Assembly (NCBI GenBank): GCA_013822735.1
Contig: PNKZ01000020.1
Location: forward strand, 62,001 to 126,000
Direction of reading: 5' to 3'
Length of the DNA stretch: 64,000 nucleotides
Source: Pirellula sp.
GTDB taxonomy: Bacteria; Planctomycetota; Planctomycetia; Pirellulales; PNKZ01
The translations under genes were made by a program, and so were the position numbers. A model generated the notes under the pieces. The model ran no database searches and had not been told where the DNA came from. It saw only the letters and a list, made by a program, of their open reading frames with translations. Below, one piece after another: positions 11,937 through 21,700 of the stretch. Numbering within the stretch: the stretch's first letter is position 1; each line of letters opens with the position of its first letter.

Positions 11937-11948
11937 CCCTACAGAGGT

Positions 11949-13415
11949 TTACGCGAGAATATCTTTCACGACGTGGCCATGCACGTCGGTCAGGCGGTAG
12001 TCGCGTCCTTGGAAGCGGTAGGTGAGCCGTTCGTGGTCGAAGCCGAGCAGATGCAAGATCGTGGCTTGCAGGTCGTGGACGTGCACTTTGTTTTCGACGA
12101 CGCCGAAGCCGAGCTCGTCGGTCCGGCCGTAATCGAAGCCGGCTTTCACGCCGCCGCCGGCGAGGAACATGGAATAGCAATCGGGATAATGATCGCGGCC
12201 GAGTACGGCGCCGCCGGCCGTGCGTCCTTCGCGGAACGGCGTCCGACCGAATTCCCCTCCCCAGACGATCAGCGTATCTTCGAGCAAGCCGCGTTGCTTG
12301 AGGTCGTTCATCAGCGCCGCGACCGGCTTATCGGTCACCGCCATCTTTTGCGTGAGCCCGTCGCGAATGTCTTCGCGCGGGCCGGTGCCGTGGAAGTCCC
12401 AGCCCCAGTCGAAGAGTTGCACAAAGCGCACCCCCTGCTCCACGAGACGGCGCGCGAGCAGGCAGTTGTTGGCAAAGCTCGCTTCGCCCGGCTTCGCGCC
12501 GTAGGCGTCGAGCGTCTTCTGCGATTCGCGCTTGATGTCCATCACCTCGGGGACGCTGGTTTGCATCCGGAAGGCAAGTTCGTACTGGGCGATGCGCGTC
12601 ATGGTCTCGGGATGGCCGAGCTCGGAGTGTTGTCGCTCGTTGAGCGTGCGCAGCGCGTCGAGCGTCGTACGGCGCAGCTCGCGCGACATGCCCGGCGGAT
12701 CGGAGGCGAAGAGGACGGGATCGCCCTGGCTGCGGCACTGTACCCCTTGATACACCGAGGGGATAAAGCCCGATCCCCAGCAACCTTGTCCGCCGCTCGG
12801 TTGCACGCCGCTGGAAATGAGGACGACGTAGCCCGGCAGGTTTTGATTTTCGGAGCCGAGACCATAGGTGACCCACGAGCCCATCGAGGGACGCCCTTGC
12901 CGCGGATGGCCGGTGAAGAGCAACAGTTCCGCCGGCGCATGGTTGAACTGATCCGTGTGCATCGAGCGGATGAGCGTGATGTCGTCGGCGAGGCCGTGGA
13001 AGTTCGGCACGGCGTCGCTCATCAGAATTCCGGACTTGCCGTACTTCTTAAATGTGCGCGGCGAGCCCATCAGCTTTGGTACGCCGGTGGTGAAGGCGAA
13101 CGTGCGCCCCTTGAGAAACGAGTCGGGGCACGGCTCGCCGCTATGCTTCACAAGCTCCGGCTTGCCGTCGAAGATGTCGAGATTCGGCGGACCGCCGGAC
13201 ATGTGCAGGTAGATGACCCGTTTGGCTTTAGCGGCCTGCGGCGGCAGGCGGGCGGCGAGCGGATCGGCCGCGGACGCAGGTGCCGCTTTCGCACTTGTTT
13301 GCGCAAGTGCTTCCAGCGCGATGGCGCCAAGGCTGAATTGTCCGGCGCCGGCCAGAAAATGGCGACGCGTCTGCAAGCGGAGGTGAGCTTCGCGTACGGG
13401 ATGCATGGATGGCAT
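11949..13415 (-). CDS. DUF1501 family Tat-exported protein
   Basis: Secreted protein of 488 residues of the DUF1501 family, which has an alkaline-phosphatase-like fold and unproven function. A twin-arginine signal (TRRHFLAGAGQFSLGAIALEAL) lies near residues 16-37. Family motifs include YLHMSGGPPNLDIFDGKPE, SMHTDQFNHAP and WGGEFGRTPF, ending with the VHDLQATILHLLGFDHERLTY block. It follows the DUF1553 cytochrome gene by 9 bp on the same strand, so the two form an operon. A second ATG three codons in is possible. Confidence 0.95.
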   Translation of the reverse strand: MPSMHPVREAHLRLQTRRHFLAGAGQFSLGAIALEALAQTSAKAAPASAADPLAARLPPQAAKAKRVIYLHMSGGPPNLDIFDGKPELVKHSGEPCPDSFLKGRTFAFTTGVPKLMGSPRTFKKYGKSGILMSDAVPNFHGLADDITLIRSMHTDQFNHAPAELLLFTGHPRQGRPSMGSWVTYGLGSENQNLPGYVVLISSGVQPSGGQGCWGSGFIPSVYQGVQCRSQGDPVLFASDPPGMSRELRRTTLDALRTLNERQHSELGHPETMTRIAQYELAFRMQTSVPEVMDIKRESQKTLDAYGAKPGEASFANNCLLARRLVEQGVRFVQLFDWGWDFHGTGPREDIRDGLTQKMAVTDKPVAALMNDLKQRGLLEDTLIVWGGEFGRTPFREGRTAGGAVLGRDHYPDCYSMFLAGGGVKAGFDYGRTDELGFGVVENKVHVHDLQATILHLLGFDHERLTYRFQGRDYRLTDVHGHVVKDILA

Positions 13416-13424
13416 GGACGGGTC

Positions 13425-15896
13425 CTAGCGGCGCATCAGGAATTCGTCGAGGTTGAGTAGTACGTTCGCGACCGTCGTCCAGGCCGCGAGCACGGCGGGC
13501 TCGATATCAGGCGTGGCGGAGTTCGGTTGCGCTGCGATAAGTTGCGCGGCGGCTTTGTTGTCGCTGCGGTAGTGCTTGAGCGCTTGGTCGTATACGTCGG
13601 TGAGTACGGAAAGTTCTTTCGCACCCGGATCGCGGGCCAAGCACAGGCGAATAGCGTACGGCAGGCTGGCCGCCGGCTCGACTCCTCCCTCCTTCGCAAT
13701 GCGCCGCGCCAAGGCTTGCGCGGCTTCGACGAACACCGGATCGTTCAGCGTGACGAACGCTTGCAGCGGCGTGTTCGAGCGGCCGCGGCGAATGGTGCAG
13801 ACTTCGCGGTTAGGCGCGTCGAACGTGCTGAAGCTCGGGTACGGACTATTGCGCCGCACTTCGGTGTAGATGCTGCGGCGATGCCGGTCTTCGCCCGGGC
13901 TCGTTTGCCAATCGTTCGCGCCGCCGAAGGCCGTATTGAGCCCGAGGCTCGGCCGTTGCGGACGGACCGGAGCGCCGTACATCTTCGGGCTCAACAGCCC
14001 GGCAACCGCCAAGGCTTGATCGCGCAACAACTCGCCGGCCGGTCGGAAGCGCGGCCCTCGGGCCAGGAGGCGATTGTCGGGATCGTGCTCGACGAGCTCC
14101 GGCGAGGCCGCCGAGGTTTGCCGATAGGCGCGGCTGTTGAGCATCAGCGTCAGCAGGTGTTTGACGTCCCAGCCGCTCTCCATAAACTCGGCGGCGAGCC
14201 AATCGAGCAATTCCGGGTGGGTCGGCATATCGCCTTGGCTGCCGAATTCTTCGCTGCTTCGCACAATGCCGACGCCGAACAGCGACTCCCACATTCGATT
14301 GACGGCGACGCGCGCCGTGAGCGGATTGTCGCGACTGACGAGCCAGCGCGCGAGCGCGAGCCTATTGCGCGGCGCTTCTTTGGGCAAGGGTGGAAATGCA
14401 GCGGGGACGCCGGCTTGCACTTCGTCGCCGAGCGCTTGCCAGTTGCCGCGCAGTTGGACGAACGTTTTGCGGTGCTTCGCCGGATCGAGGTCGGTCATCA
14501 CCGGCACGGTAACGGGCTTACTGTCGGCCAGCAGCTTCTCGACCGCGGCACGTCGCTCACGCGTGAGCTTGCTCGTCGGCGAGACGTGCTTGATGTAGTG
14601 CTGCTCGAGTTGCTTGAGCTGGTCTTTGCTCCGCTTGTCGGGCGCGAGGGCCACGGCCGCTTTGAGTTTCGCATCCGCGAGCGTCGGGTTCGTCGCCAAC
14701 CAAGCGTCGAAGCCGCGCAGCCACCACGGCTTCGGCTTCGCGAAGGCCGCGTCGAGCGCCGCCAGTTCCTTTTTCCAAGCCTCGCGGTTGCGCTTCAAAT
14801 CCGGCGTCAACAATTCGTGCAGCGGCGATTCGTCGCGTTTGTCGGCGTCGGCCGATTGATTGAGGAAGGCGTAGACTTCGAAGTATTCTTTGTTCGTAAT
14901 CGGGTCGTATTTGTGGGTGTGGCACTGCGCGCAGGCTATGGTGGTGCCCATCCAGACGGCGAACGTGGTGTTGACCCGATCGATCACCGCGGCCGTGCGA
15001 AACTCTTCGTCGTTGGTGCCCCCCTCGTTGTTCGTCATCGTGTTGCGATGAAAGGCCGTGGCGATGAGTTGGTCGTCGGTCGGCGACGGGAGCAGGTCGC
15101 CGGCGAGTTGCTCGATGGTGAACTGGTCGAACGGCATGTTCGTGTTGAGCGCGCGGATGACCCAATCGCGATACGACCAAATTTCGCGGCCCGGGTCGCT
15201 GGGGTAACCGGCGCTGTCGGCGTAGCGAGCTAGGTCGAGCCAAGGCCGAGCCCAATGTTCGCCGAACGCAGGCTTGGCGAGATAGTGGTCGACGATTTGC
15301 TCGTGACTTGCTTTGGCGAGAGACGTCAATTCTTCGAGCGTCGGCGGCAGGCCGGTGACGTCGAGCGCCACGCGGCGAATGAGCGTCGCTTGGTCGGCGG
15401 CCGATGCAAACGCGAGTTTCTCCCGCGCTAAACGCTCGGCGAGGAAGGCATCAATGGCCCCCGGCTCGCTACTCTTCGGAACGGCGGGTCGCCGCACCGG
15501 TTCATACGACCAATGGTTGCCCCACACGGCCCCTTGCCGGATCCATTGCTTGAGCAACGCGATTTGCGGCGGCGTGATCGTCTTATGCAGCCGCGGCGGC
15601 GGCATTACTTCGTCGGGGTCGGTGCTTTCGATCCGCCGGATGATCGCGCTTGCTTCCGGTTTGCCCGGCACGACGGCGATGGTCCCTTCGTGATCGTGCT
15701 TGGCCGATGATTCTAGATCGAGCCGCAGGCCCGACTCGCGCGACTTCTCGTCGGGCCCGTGGCAGGCAAAGCAGTTCTCCGACAAGATCGGCCGAATGTC
15801 GCGGCTAAACGAAATGTCGGCGGACGTCGCGTCGGCGGCCGGCCAGACCTGCACGGCGTACCACGCGAGTATCGGGATGATGAGCGACTGCTTCAT
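13425..15896 (-). CDS. DUF1549/DUF1553 planctomycete cytochrome c-type protein
   Basis: Secreted protein of 823 residues starting with MKQSLIIPILAWYAVQVWPA, a signal peptide that fixes ATG 15896. A haem c motif CFACH (SENCFACHGPDEKSRESGLRLD, about residues 43-47) opens the PSCyt1 domain. DUF1549 follows (LARYADSAGYPSDPGRE, FTIEQLAGDLLP, CAQCHTHKYDPI). DUF1553 fills the C-terminal third (RLALARWLVSRDNPLTARVAVNR and RRGRSNTPLQAFVTLNDP). CAQCH inside DUF1549 is a second CxxCH motif. It is the upstream gene of the DUF1501 operon; the two are expected to act together outside the cytoplasm. Confidence 0.95.
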   Translation of the reverse strand: MKQSLIIPILAWYAVQVWPAADATSADISFSRDIRPILSENCFACHGPDEKSRESGLRLDLESSAKHDHEGTIAVVPGKPEASAIIRRIESTDPDEVMPPPRLHKTITPPQIALLKQWIRQGAVWGNHWSYEPVRRPAVPKSSEPGAIDAFLAERLAREKLAFASAADQATLIRRVALDVTGLPPTLEELTSLAKASHEQIVDHYLAKPAFGEHWARPWLDLARYADSAGYPSDPGREIWSYRDWVIRALNTNMPFDQFTIEQLAGDLLPSPTDDQLIATAFHRNTMTNNEGGTNDEEFRTAAVIDRVNTTFAVWMGTTIACAQCHTHKYDPITNKEYFEVYAFLNQSADADKRDESPLHELLTPDLKRNREAWKKELAALDAAFAKPKPWWLRGFDAWLATNPTLADAKLKAAVALAPDKRSKDQLKQLEQHYIKHVSPTSKLTRERRAAVEKLLADSKPVTVPVMTDLDPAKHRKTFVQLRGNWQALGDEVQAGVPAAFPPLPKEAPRNRLALARWLVSRDNPLTARVAVNRMWESLFGVGIVRSSEEFGSQGDMPTHPELLDWLAAEFMESGWDVKHLLTLMLNSRAYRQTSAASPELVEHDPDNRLLARGPRFRPAGELLRDQALAVAGLLSPKMYGAPVRPQRPSLGLNTAFGGANDWQTSPGEDRHRRSIYTEVRRNSPYPSFSTFDAPNREVCTIRRGRSNTPLQAFVTLNDPVFVEAAQALARRIAKEGGVEPAASLPYAIRLCLARDPGAKELSVLTDVYDQALKHYRSDNKAAAQLIAAQPNSATPDIEPAVLAAWTTVANVLLNLDEFLMRR

Positions 15897-16144
15897 TGCG
15901 GACGTGTGCCTTGCAACCGGATCAAAACAAAAAGGAGATCGGACGAGCATTATAACCTCCGCTTTCGGCGCAAGCATTCGTCGCTCCGCGGTTCGGGACG
16001 CGACGAAAATGACATATCGAGGCGGGTCGAGATGAGTGCGGGGACTTGCCAAGCGCGAGAAACTGAACGATTATTCAAGCCCGCCGTCGACCTTGCGACC
16101 GTTTCTTTCGCCGTTTCCCTAGAACATCGAATCCCCTTTCGACC

Positions 16145-18751
16145 ATGAAAAACATCGCACTCGCCGCCATAGTGCTCCTTTCGCACACCACGCTTTATGC
16201 CGCCGATGTGCCGAAGGCCGGCCATCCCGATCGCCAAGTGCAACCGGGCGTGCCGCAAGGCAAGGTTACGCCGGGCGTGTTTGCCGAAAGCAAAATCTTC
16301 CCCGGCACTCGGCGCGACTACAGCGTCTACGTGCCGGCCCAGTATGCGGCCGACAAGCCCGCGAGCCTGATGGTCTTCATGGACGGCGGCGGCTACGCGA
16401 AGCCCGACGGCGCGTTTCGCGTACCCGTCGTGTTCGACAACCTGATTCATCAGAAGGCGATGCCGGTGACGATCGCGGTGTTCGTCAATCCAGGCACCAT
16501 TCCGGCGACGAAGCCGGGCGCGAAAGATCGGAGCAATCGTTCGTTCGAGTACGATTCGCTGGGAGATCGTTACGCGCGGTTTCTCACCGAGGAGTTTCTC
16601 CCTGTCGCGCTGAAGGGGCTCAATGTGTCGACCGATCCGAAGCAGCGGGGCGTCTGCGGCAGTTCGTCCGGCGGCATCTGCGCTTTCACCACGGCTTGGG
16701 AAAAGCCGCAGCAGTTCGGCAAGGTGGTCAGCTACATCGGCAGCTTCACCGACATCCGCGGCGGCTGGGCCTATCCCGGCCTAGTGCGCAAGACGAAGGC
16801 CGCGCCGAAGCCGCTGAAGATTTATCTGCAGGACGGGAAGGACGATCTGAACAACCTGTTCGGCAACTGGCCGCTGGCAAATGCCGATCTCGCCGCCGCC
16901 TTGCGCTTTGCCGGATACGAACATCAATTTGTGATGACCGAAGGGGGCCATAGCGGCGCGCCGGGAGGCGAACGCTTCCCCGAGGCCATGCGTTGGCTCT
17001 GGAGCGATTCGACAACCGCGGCAACGGAAGCTACGGCAGCAGCCGCTGCCCCGGCCGCGCCGAAGTGGCAGCCGCATCCCGACGCCGTCGAGCAAGCCGG
17101 CGTGCCGAAGGGGACCGTCGAGCAGATGCCGGCCTGGGAATCGAAGATCTTTGAAAACACGGTACGCGATTGGGCGATCTACGTGCCTGCTCAGTACAAG
17201 AAGGAAACGCCTGCCGCGCTGATGGTCTTCCAAGACGGCCACACCTATCGCGACGTCAACGGCCGATGGCGGGTGCCGATCGTGTTCGACAATTTGATTG
17301 CTCGCGGCGACATGCCGCCGACGATCGCCGTCTTCATCAACCCCGGCCACGACAAAACCAAAGGTAAGCCGCAGACGCCGTGGAAGGTTTCGAATCGGAG
17401 CTTCGAGTACGACTCGCTCGGCGACCGCTACGCGCGGTTTCTGCTGGAAGAAATTCTGCCCGAGGTGGAGAAGCGGTACAACATCACGAAAGATCCGGAA
17501 CTCCGGGCCATCGGCGGCGCGAGCTCCGGCGGAATTTGCTCGTTCACCGCGGCCTGGGAACGGCCTGATTCGTTCCGCAAGGTGCTGTCGACGATCGGCA
17601 GCTTCACGAACTTGCGCGGCGGCAACGTCTATCCGTCGCTCGTTCGCAAGACCGAGCCGAAGCCGCTGCGTGTCTATTTGGCCGATACGAGCGGCGACGT
17701 CGACAATCAGTTCGGCAGTTGGCCTTGGTCGAACCAGTTGATGGCCTCGGCCCTGCAATACATGGGCTACGACACGCGCTTCGATTGGGCCGAAGGGTAC
17801 GCGCACAACAGCGACCACGGCGGCGCGCTCTTCCCTGAAGCGCTGAAGTGGCTCTGGCGGAAGGAATCGCATCAGCCGGTCATTGATACGAAGGGGGACT
17901 TGCGAGGAGATTTGACGCTGCTGAAGTTGTTGGTGCCGGGGCAGACGTGGGAAGTGGTCGCCGATAAGCTCGGCTTCGCCGACGCCCCCTGCACCGATGC
18001 CGAGGGGAACTTTTACTTCTCCGACATGAAGGCCCCGGCGGTTTATAAGCTGAGCGCCGTCGACGGCACGCGCACCGAGCTCTTTAAGGAGTCGGTGAGC
18101 GGTCTGGAGTTTGGGCCCGACGGGCTCCTCTACGGTTGCCAAGGTGCGAAGAGCCGCGTGGTATCGCTGGATCCGAAGTCGGGCGACGTGAAGGAAGTGG
18201 CGACCGGCGTGGCGCCGAACGACTTGGCCGTGAGCGCCGACGGTTTCATCTACATCACGGAAACGAAGCACGGCCGGGTCACGCGTATTCACAGCAAGAC
18301 GGGCGAGGTGACGCCCGTCGCCGAAGGAATCGGCAAGCCGAACGGCATCGTGCTTTCGGGCGACGGCGGCACTTTGGCCGTGTCTGACGCCGGCGGCATG
18401 AACGTCTGGACGTTCCGCGTGAACACCGACGGCTCGCTCGATGCGCAGATGCCGAGCATGACGATGCGGCTGCCGATCGACCCCAAGGGAGAGTTCCAAC
18501 ACAACGAACCGCCTCCGTATCAGACCGCTTCGCGCGGCGATGGTTCGGCCGTCGATAAGTCGGGGCGCTACTACGTGACCTCGGCCGTGGGGGTGCAGGT
18601 GTTCGATCCGACGGGCCGCCAGTGCGGCGTGTTGCCGAAGCCGAACGAAGCGGCACCTCTCACGAGTTGCGTGCTCGCGGGCCCGAATCACGAGTGGCTC
18701 TATGTCACCAACGGCGACACGGTGTTCCGCCGTCGGCTCAAGGTCGATTGA
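16145..18751 (+). CDS. Triple fusion: two enterochelin-esterase-like domains plus SMP-30/gluconolactonase domain
   Basis: Secreted protein of 868 residues (signal MKNIALAAIVLLSHTTLYAAD). Residues about 30-290 and 320-580 are two copies of the same esterase (Fes/IroE-like alpha/beta hydrolase) fold. Both have the FEYDSLGDRYARFL block and a nucleophile elbow (GSSSG with Ser174; GASSG with Ser460), and both have candidate His residues near the end (GGHSGAPGG; AHNSDHGG). An Ala-rich linker lies between them. Residues about 595-868 form a six-bladed SMP-30/gluconolactonase-type propeller (LEFGPDGLLYGCQGAKSRV, GKPNGIVLSGDGGTLAVSD). It probably cleaves an ester on plant or algal polymer and then acts on a sugar lactone; the substrates are inference. 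Confidence 0.92.
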   Translation: MKNIALAAIVLLSHTTLYAADVPKAGHPDRQVQPGVPQGKVTPGVFAESKIFPGTRRDYSVYVPAQYAADKPASLMVFMDGGGYAKPDGAFRVPVVFDNLIHQKAMPVTIAVFVNPGTIPATKPGAKDRSNRSFEYDSLGDRYARFLTEEFLPVALKGLNVSTDPKQRGVCGSSSGGICAFTTAWEKPQQFGKVVSYIGSFTDIRGGWAYPGLVRKTKAAPKPLKIYLQDGKDDLNNLFGNWPLANADLAAALRFAGYEHQFVMTEGGHSGAPGGERFPEAMRWLWSDSTTAATEATAAAAAPAAPKWQPHPDAVEQAGVPKGTVEQMPAWESKIFENTVRDWAIYVPAQYKKETPAALMVFQDGHTYRDVNGRWRVPIVFDNLIARGDMPPTIAVFINPGHDKTKGKPQTPWKVSNRSFEYDSLGDRYARFLLEEILPEVEKRYNITKDPELRAIGGASSGGICSFTAAWERPDSFRKVLSTIGSFTNLRGGNVYPSLVRKTEPKPLRVYLADTSGDVDNQFGSWPWSNQLMASALQYMGYDTRFDWAEGYAHNSDHGGALFPEALKWLWRKESHQPVIDTKGDLRGDLTLLKLLVPGQTWEVVADKLGFADAPCTDAEGNFYFSDMKAPAVYKLSAVDGTRTELFKESVSGLEFGPDGLLYGCQGAKSRVVSLDPKSGDVKEVATGVAPNDLAVSADGFIYITETKHGRVTRIHSKTGEVTPVAEGIGKPNGIVLSGDGGTLAVSDAGGMNVWTFRVNTDGSLDAQMPSMTMRLPIDPKGEFQHNEPPPYQTASRGDGSAVDKSGRYYVTSAVGVQVFDPTGRQCGVLPKPNEAAPLTSCVLAGPNHEWLYVTNGDTVFRRRLKVD

Positions 18752-18766
18752 CCGCGACGATACGGG

Positions 18767-21700
18767 CTAGCGACCGTCGGCGGGGCCGGCATCAAGCACC
18801 TGACGCACTTTTTCGGCCAGAGTCTCAGGCGAGAACGGCTTCTGTAAAAACGCGCTACGGGAATCTTTGATTCCGCGGCGCACGATATCGTCTTCCGTGT
18901 AACCGCTCATGAAAAGCACGTTGACGTCGGGCCGAGATCTGCGGATGAGGTCCGCCAGTTCGCGTCCGTTGAGGTCGTTCATGACTAAATCAGTAAGCAG
19001 AAGATGAATCGGTCCCTGAAACTCGGCGGCAACTTGAACGGCCGCGGAGCCTGAGTCGGCTTCGAGCACCTGATAGCCTTGCATATCTAGGACAAATCGG
19101 ACGAGGCCGCGAACGTCTTGTTCGTCTTCGACGACCAGCACGGTTTCCTTGCCGGCGGCGGATTCGAAGTCTCGACTTTCGTCCACGTCGCTGGCCGACT
19201 GACTTGTGGCAGGGAACCAAATGCGAAACGTTGCGCCGTGCCCGAGCTGCGATTCGACGGTGATGAAACCGCCGGCTTGTTGGACGGCGCCGTACACCGT
19301 GGCAAGCCCGAGGCCGGTGCCCACGCCTACGCCTTTCGTGGTGAAGAACGGTTCGAAGATCCGCGCTTTCACGTCGTCGCTCATGCCGAGACCCTCGTCT
19401 GCGACGATCAATTGCACGTACCGTCCCGGCCGCAATTCGGCCGGTTCCTTCGGGTCGTTCGAGGGAGATTCGGCTGCTCGCGTTGAGATTGTGAGGATGC
19501 CGCCGTCAGGCATGGCGTCGCGCGCGTTCACGGCCAGGTTCATTAACACTTGCTCAAGTTGGCCCGGATCGAAGGCGACGTGCGACAGCTTCGGCGCGAG
19601 GTCGAGCTTCAACCGAACGTCTTCTCCGATCATGCGTCCGAGCAGTCCGGTAATCGATTCCACGACGCGATTCAGGTCTAAGATTTGGGGATCGACGATG
19701 GCCTTGCGGCTAAAGGCGAGCAGTTGCGAGGTGAGCGTCGCCGCGCGTTGGCCGGCTTTGAGCATCACCTCCAGCGGCTTACGGCGAGCATCGTCGTGGA
19801 TCGCGCCCAACAGCAAGCTGGAGTAGCCGTTGATGACCGTGAGTAGGTTGTTGAAATCGTGAGCGACGCCGCCGGCCAATCGGCCGATCGCCTCCATTTT
19901 CTGCGCCTGGCGGAATTGTTCGGCCAGCGTTCGTTCGCGAGTGATATCGCGCACGAACGCGCAGATCGTTTGTTGCTCGGGAAGCGGAATGGCGTTCCAG
20001 GAAAACCAGCGGTATTCCCCGTTCTTGCAGCGGTAGCGATTCTCCAGGCCGGTAAGATCCTCACCCCGTAGCAGCGTTTGTTCCGCAGCAAGCGACGCTT
20101 CCCGATCGTCGGGATGAACAAGACTGATCCAAGCTTGTTCGAGAAGTTCTTCCGTCGACCAGCCGAGAATCTTGGTCCAAGCCGGATTGACCTGCCTCAG
20201 CTTGCCGTCGAATCCGGCGACGCAAAGCGGATCGGGCGAATAATTCCAAAGCCGATCGCGCTCGCGCTCCGTCTGCTTCCGATTCGTGACGTCTCGCATG
20301 ACCGCGCAGTTGTATTCGCGATTCTCATGCTGCAAGTAATTCACGGTTACTTCCGTCTGCAGCATTCGTCCGTCTTTGGTTCCGTGCTGCGATTCAAAGG
20401 TAAACGAGCCGCGGCGTTTGATTTCCTCCCAGTGTGCCGGCCACGCCTCGGCGGGAAAGTTCGGATCGATCTCCGGCACGGTCTTGCCGATAAGTTCCTC
20501 TTGCGAGTAACCCAGCGTCCGACAGGCCGCGTCGTTCACATAGAGAATCTCACCGACGGGACTGATCCAGAAAACGGAATCGACCGCCCGATCGATGCTG
20601 AACTGCGTCAGCCGCAGCGAGCGCTCCGCTTCTTTGCGTATGCTAATGTCGCGGTCGAATGCTAAAACGAACTCCTCGCCTCCGATGCGCAGCGGCGTGG
20701 CAACCACTTCGACGGGATACGTCGTGCCGTCTTTGCGGCGGTGGACGACTTCAAAATGAAGCGTCTCTCCGGCCTTCAAACGACGCATGCGTTCGGGAAC
20801 AAGCTCCGCGTCCGCCTGGGAATCAAGATCGCTGATCTTCATAGCCGCAAGTTCGGCGAAACTGTAACCGCTCATTTGAGACGCCGCCGGATTCGCCGAG
20901 CAGATTCGGCCGGCTTGGGTCAGGATGAAGATCGCGTCGCCGCACGATTCAAATAGTGCTCGATATCGCTCTTCGCTTTCGCGAACCGCCTGCTCGGCAC
21001 GTTTTCTTTTCGTGATATCGGTGGCGATGCCGATCGTTCCGATAATGTTTCCCCGTTCGTCGCGATACGGACCCTTCGTCGCTAGGAAAGTTCTGGTCGT
21101 GCCGAATGAGGAAAGCGTCTCCTCTTCCGTCTCGATTGCGCCGGTTTCGCGAATTCGGCGGTCGCGCGCGGCAAGAAAACGGGCGCTTTCGGGATCGAAT
21201 AGCGTCGTGTCATCCTTGCCGATAATGTCTTCCATGCGCTTCCCTGCCATCCGCGCCAAAGCTTGGTTGACGAAGAGGTACTTGTCGTCAAGATCTTTCA
21301 CAAACAAGGAATCGCTCGTGCCTTCGGCAACGGCGCGCAACAACGCAGTGGTCTTGTGCAGTTCGGCTTCGGCCCGTTTGCGTTCCGTCAGATCGCGAAC
21401 GAAAGCGAAGTTGTATTCCGTTCCTTCAAACTTCAGATAGTTGACCTCGATCTCGACCGGATAGAATTCACCGCTTTTGCGACGTTGTCGCGATTCAAAT
21501 CGAATATGCCGCTCGGTTCGCAGACGCTTCCAATGAACGGGCCATTTCTGTGCCGGGAAATCCGGATCGATGTCGTGCACCTTGAGTTGCAACAATTCCG
21601 CCTCGGAGTAACCCAGGTTTCGACAGGCCGCCTGATTGACTTTGAGAATGCGGGCATCCGCGGTAACGATGTAGGCCTCGACTGCGGCGTGTTCCAGTGC

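Larger units (their letters stand above)
11463..11948. other. Repeat-rich intergenic region (486 bp), no gene
   Basis: No convincing coding sequence is seen. The gap holds the CAATGAC heptad element with its inverted partner (11680-11848), a 14-bp direct repeat of the CGCCCCAGAC type (11893-11920) and a small palindrome just before the DUF1501 stop codon. Short ORFs through the heptad element translate to Trp/Leu-rich peptides and are not genes. Confidence 0.8.

Noticed and set aside
11973-13460. Plus-strand frame of 495 codons opposite DUF1501
   Set aside because: Mirror of a high-GC gene; no signal, domain or plausible start, while the minus strand has full DUF1501 motifs.
13527-15233. Plus-strand frame of 568 codons opposite the DUF1553 gene
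   Set aside because: Arg-rich shadow frame; the minus strand carries haem motifs and conserved domains.
16781-18691. Minus-strand frame of 636 codons opposite the esterase fusion
   Set aside because: His/Arg-rich shadow frame; the esterase and SMP-30 motifs fix the real strand.
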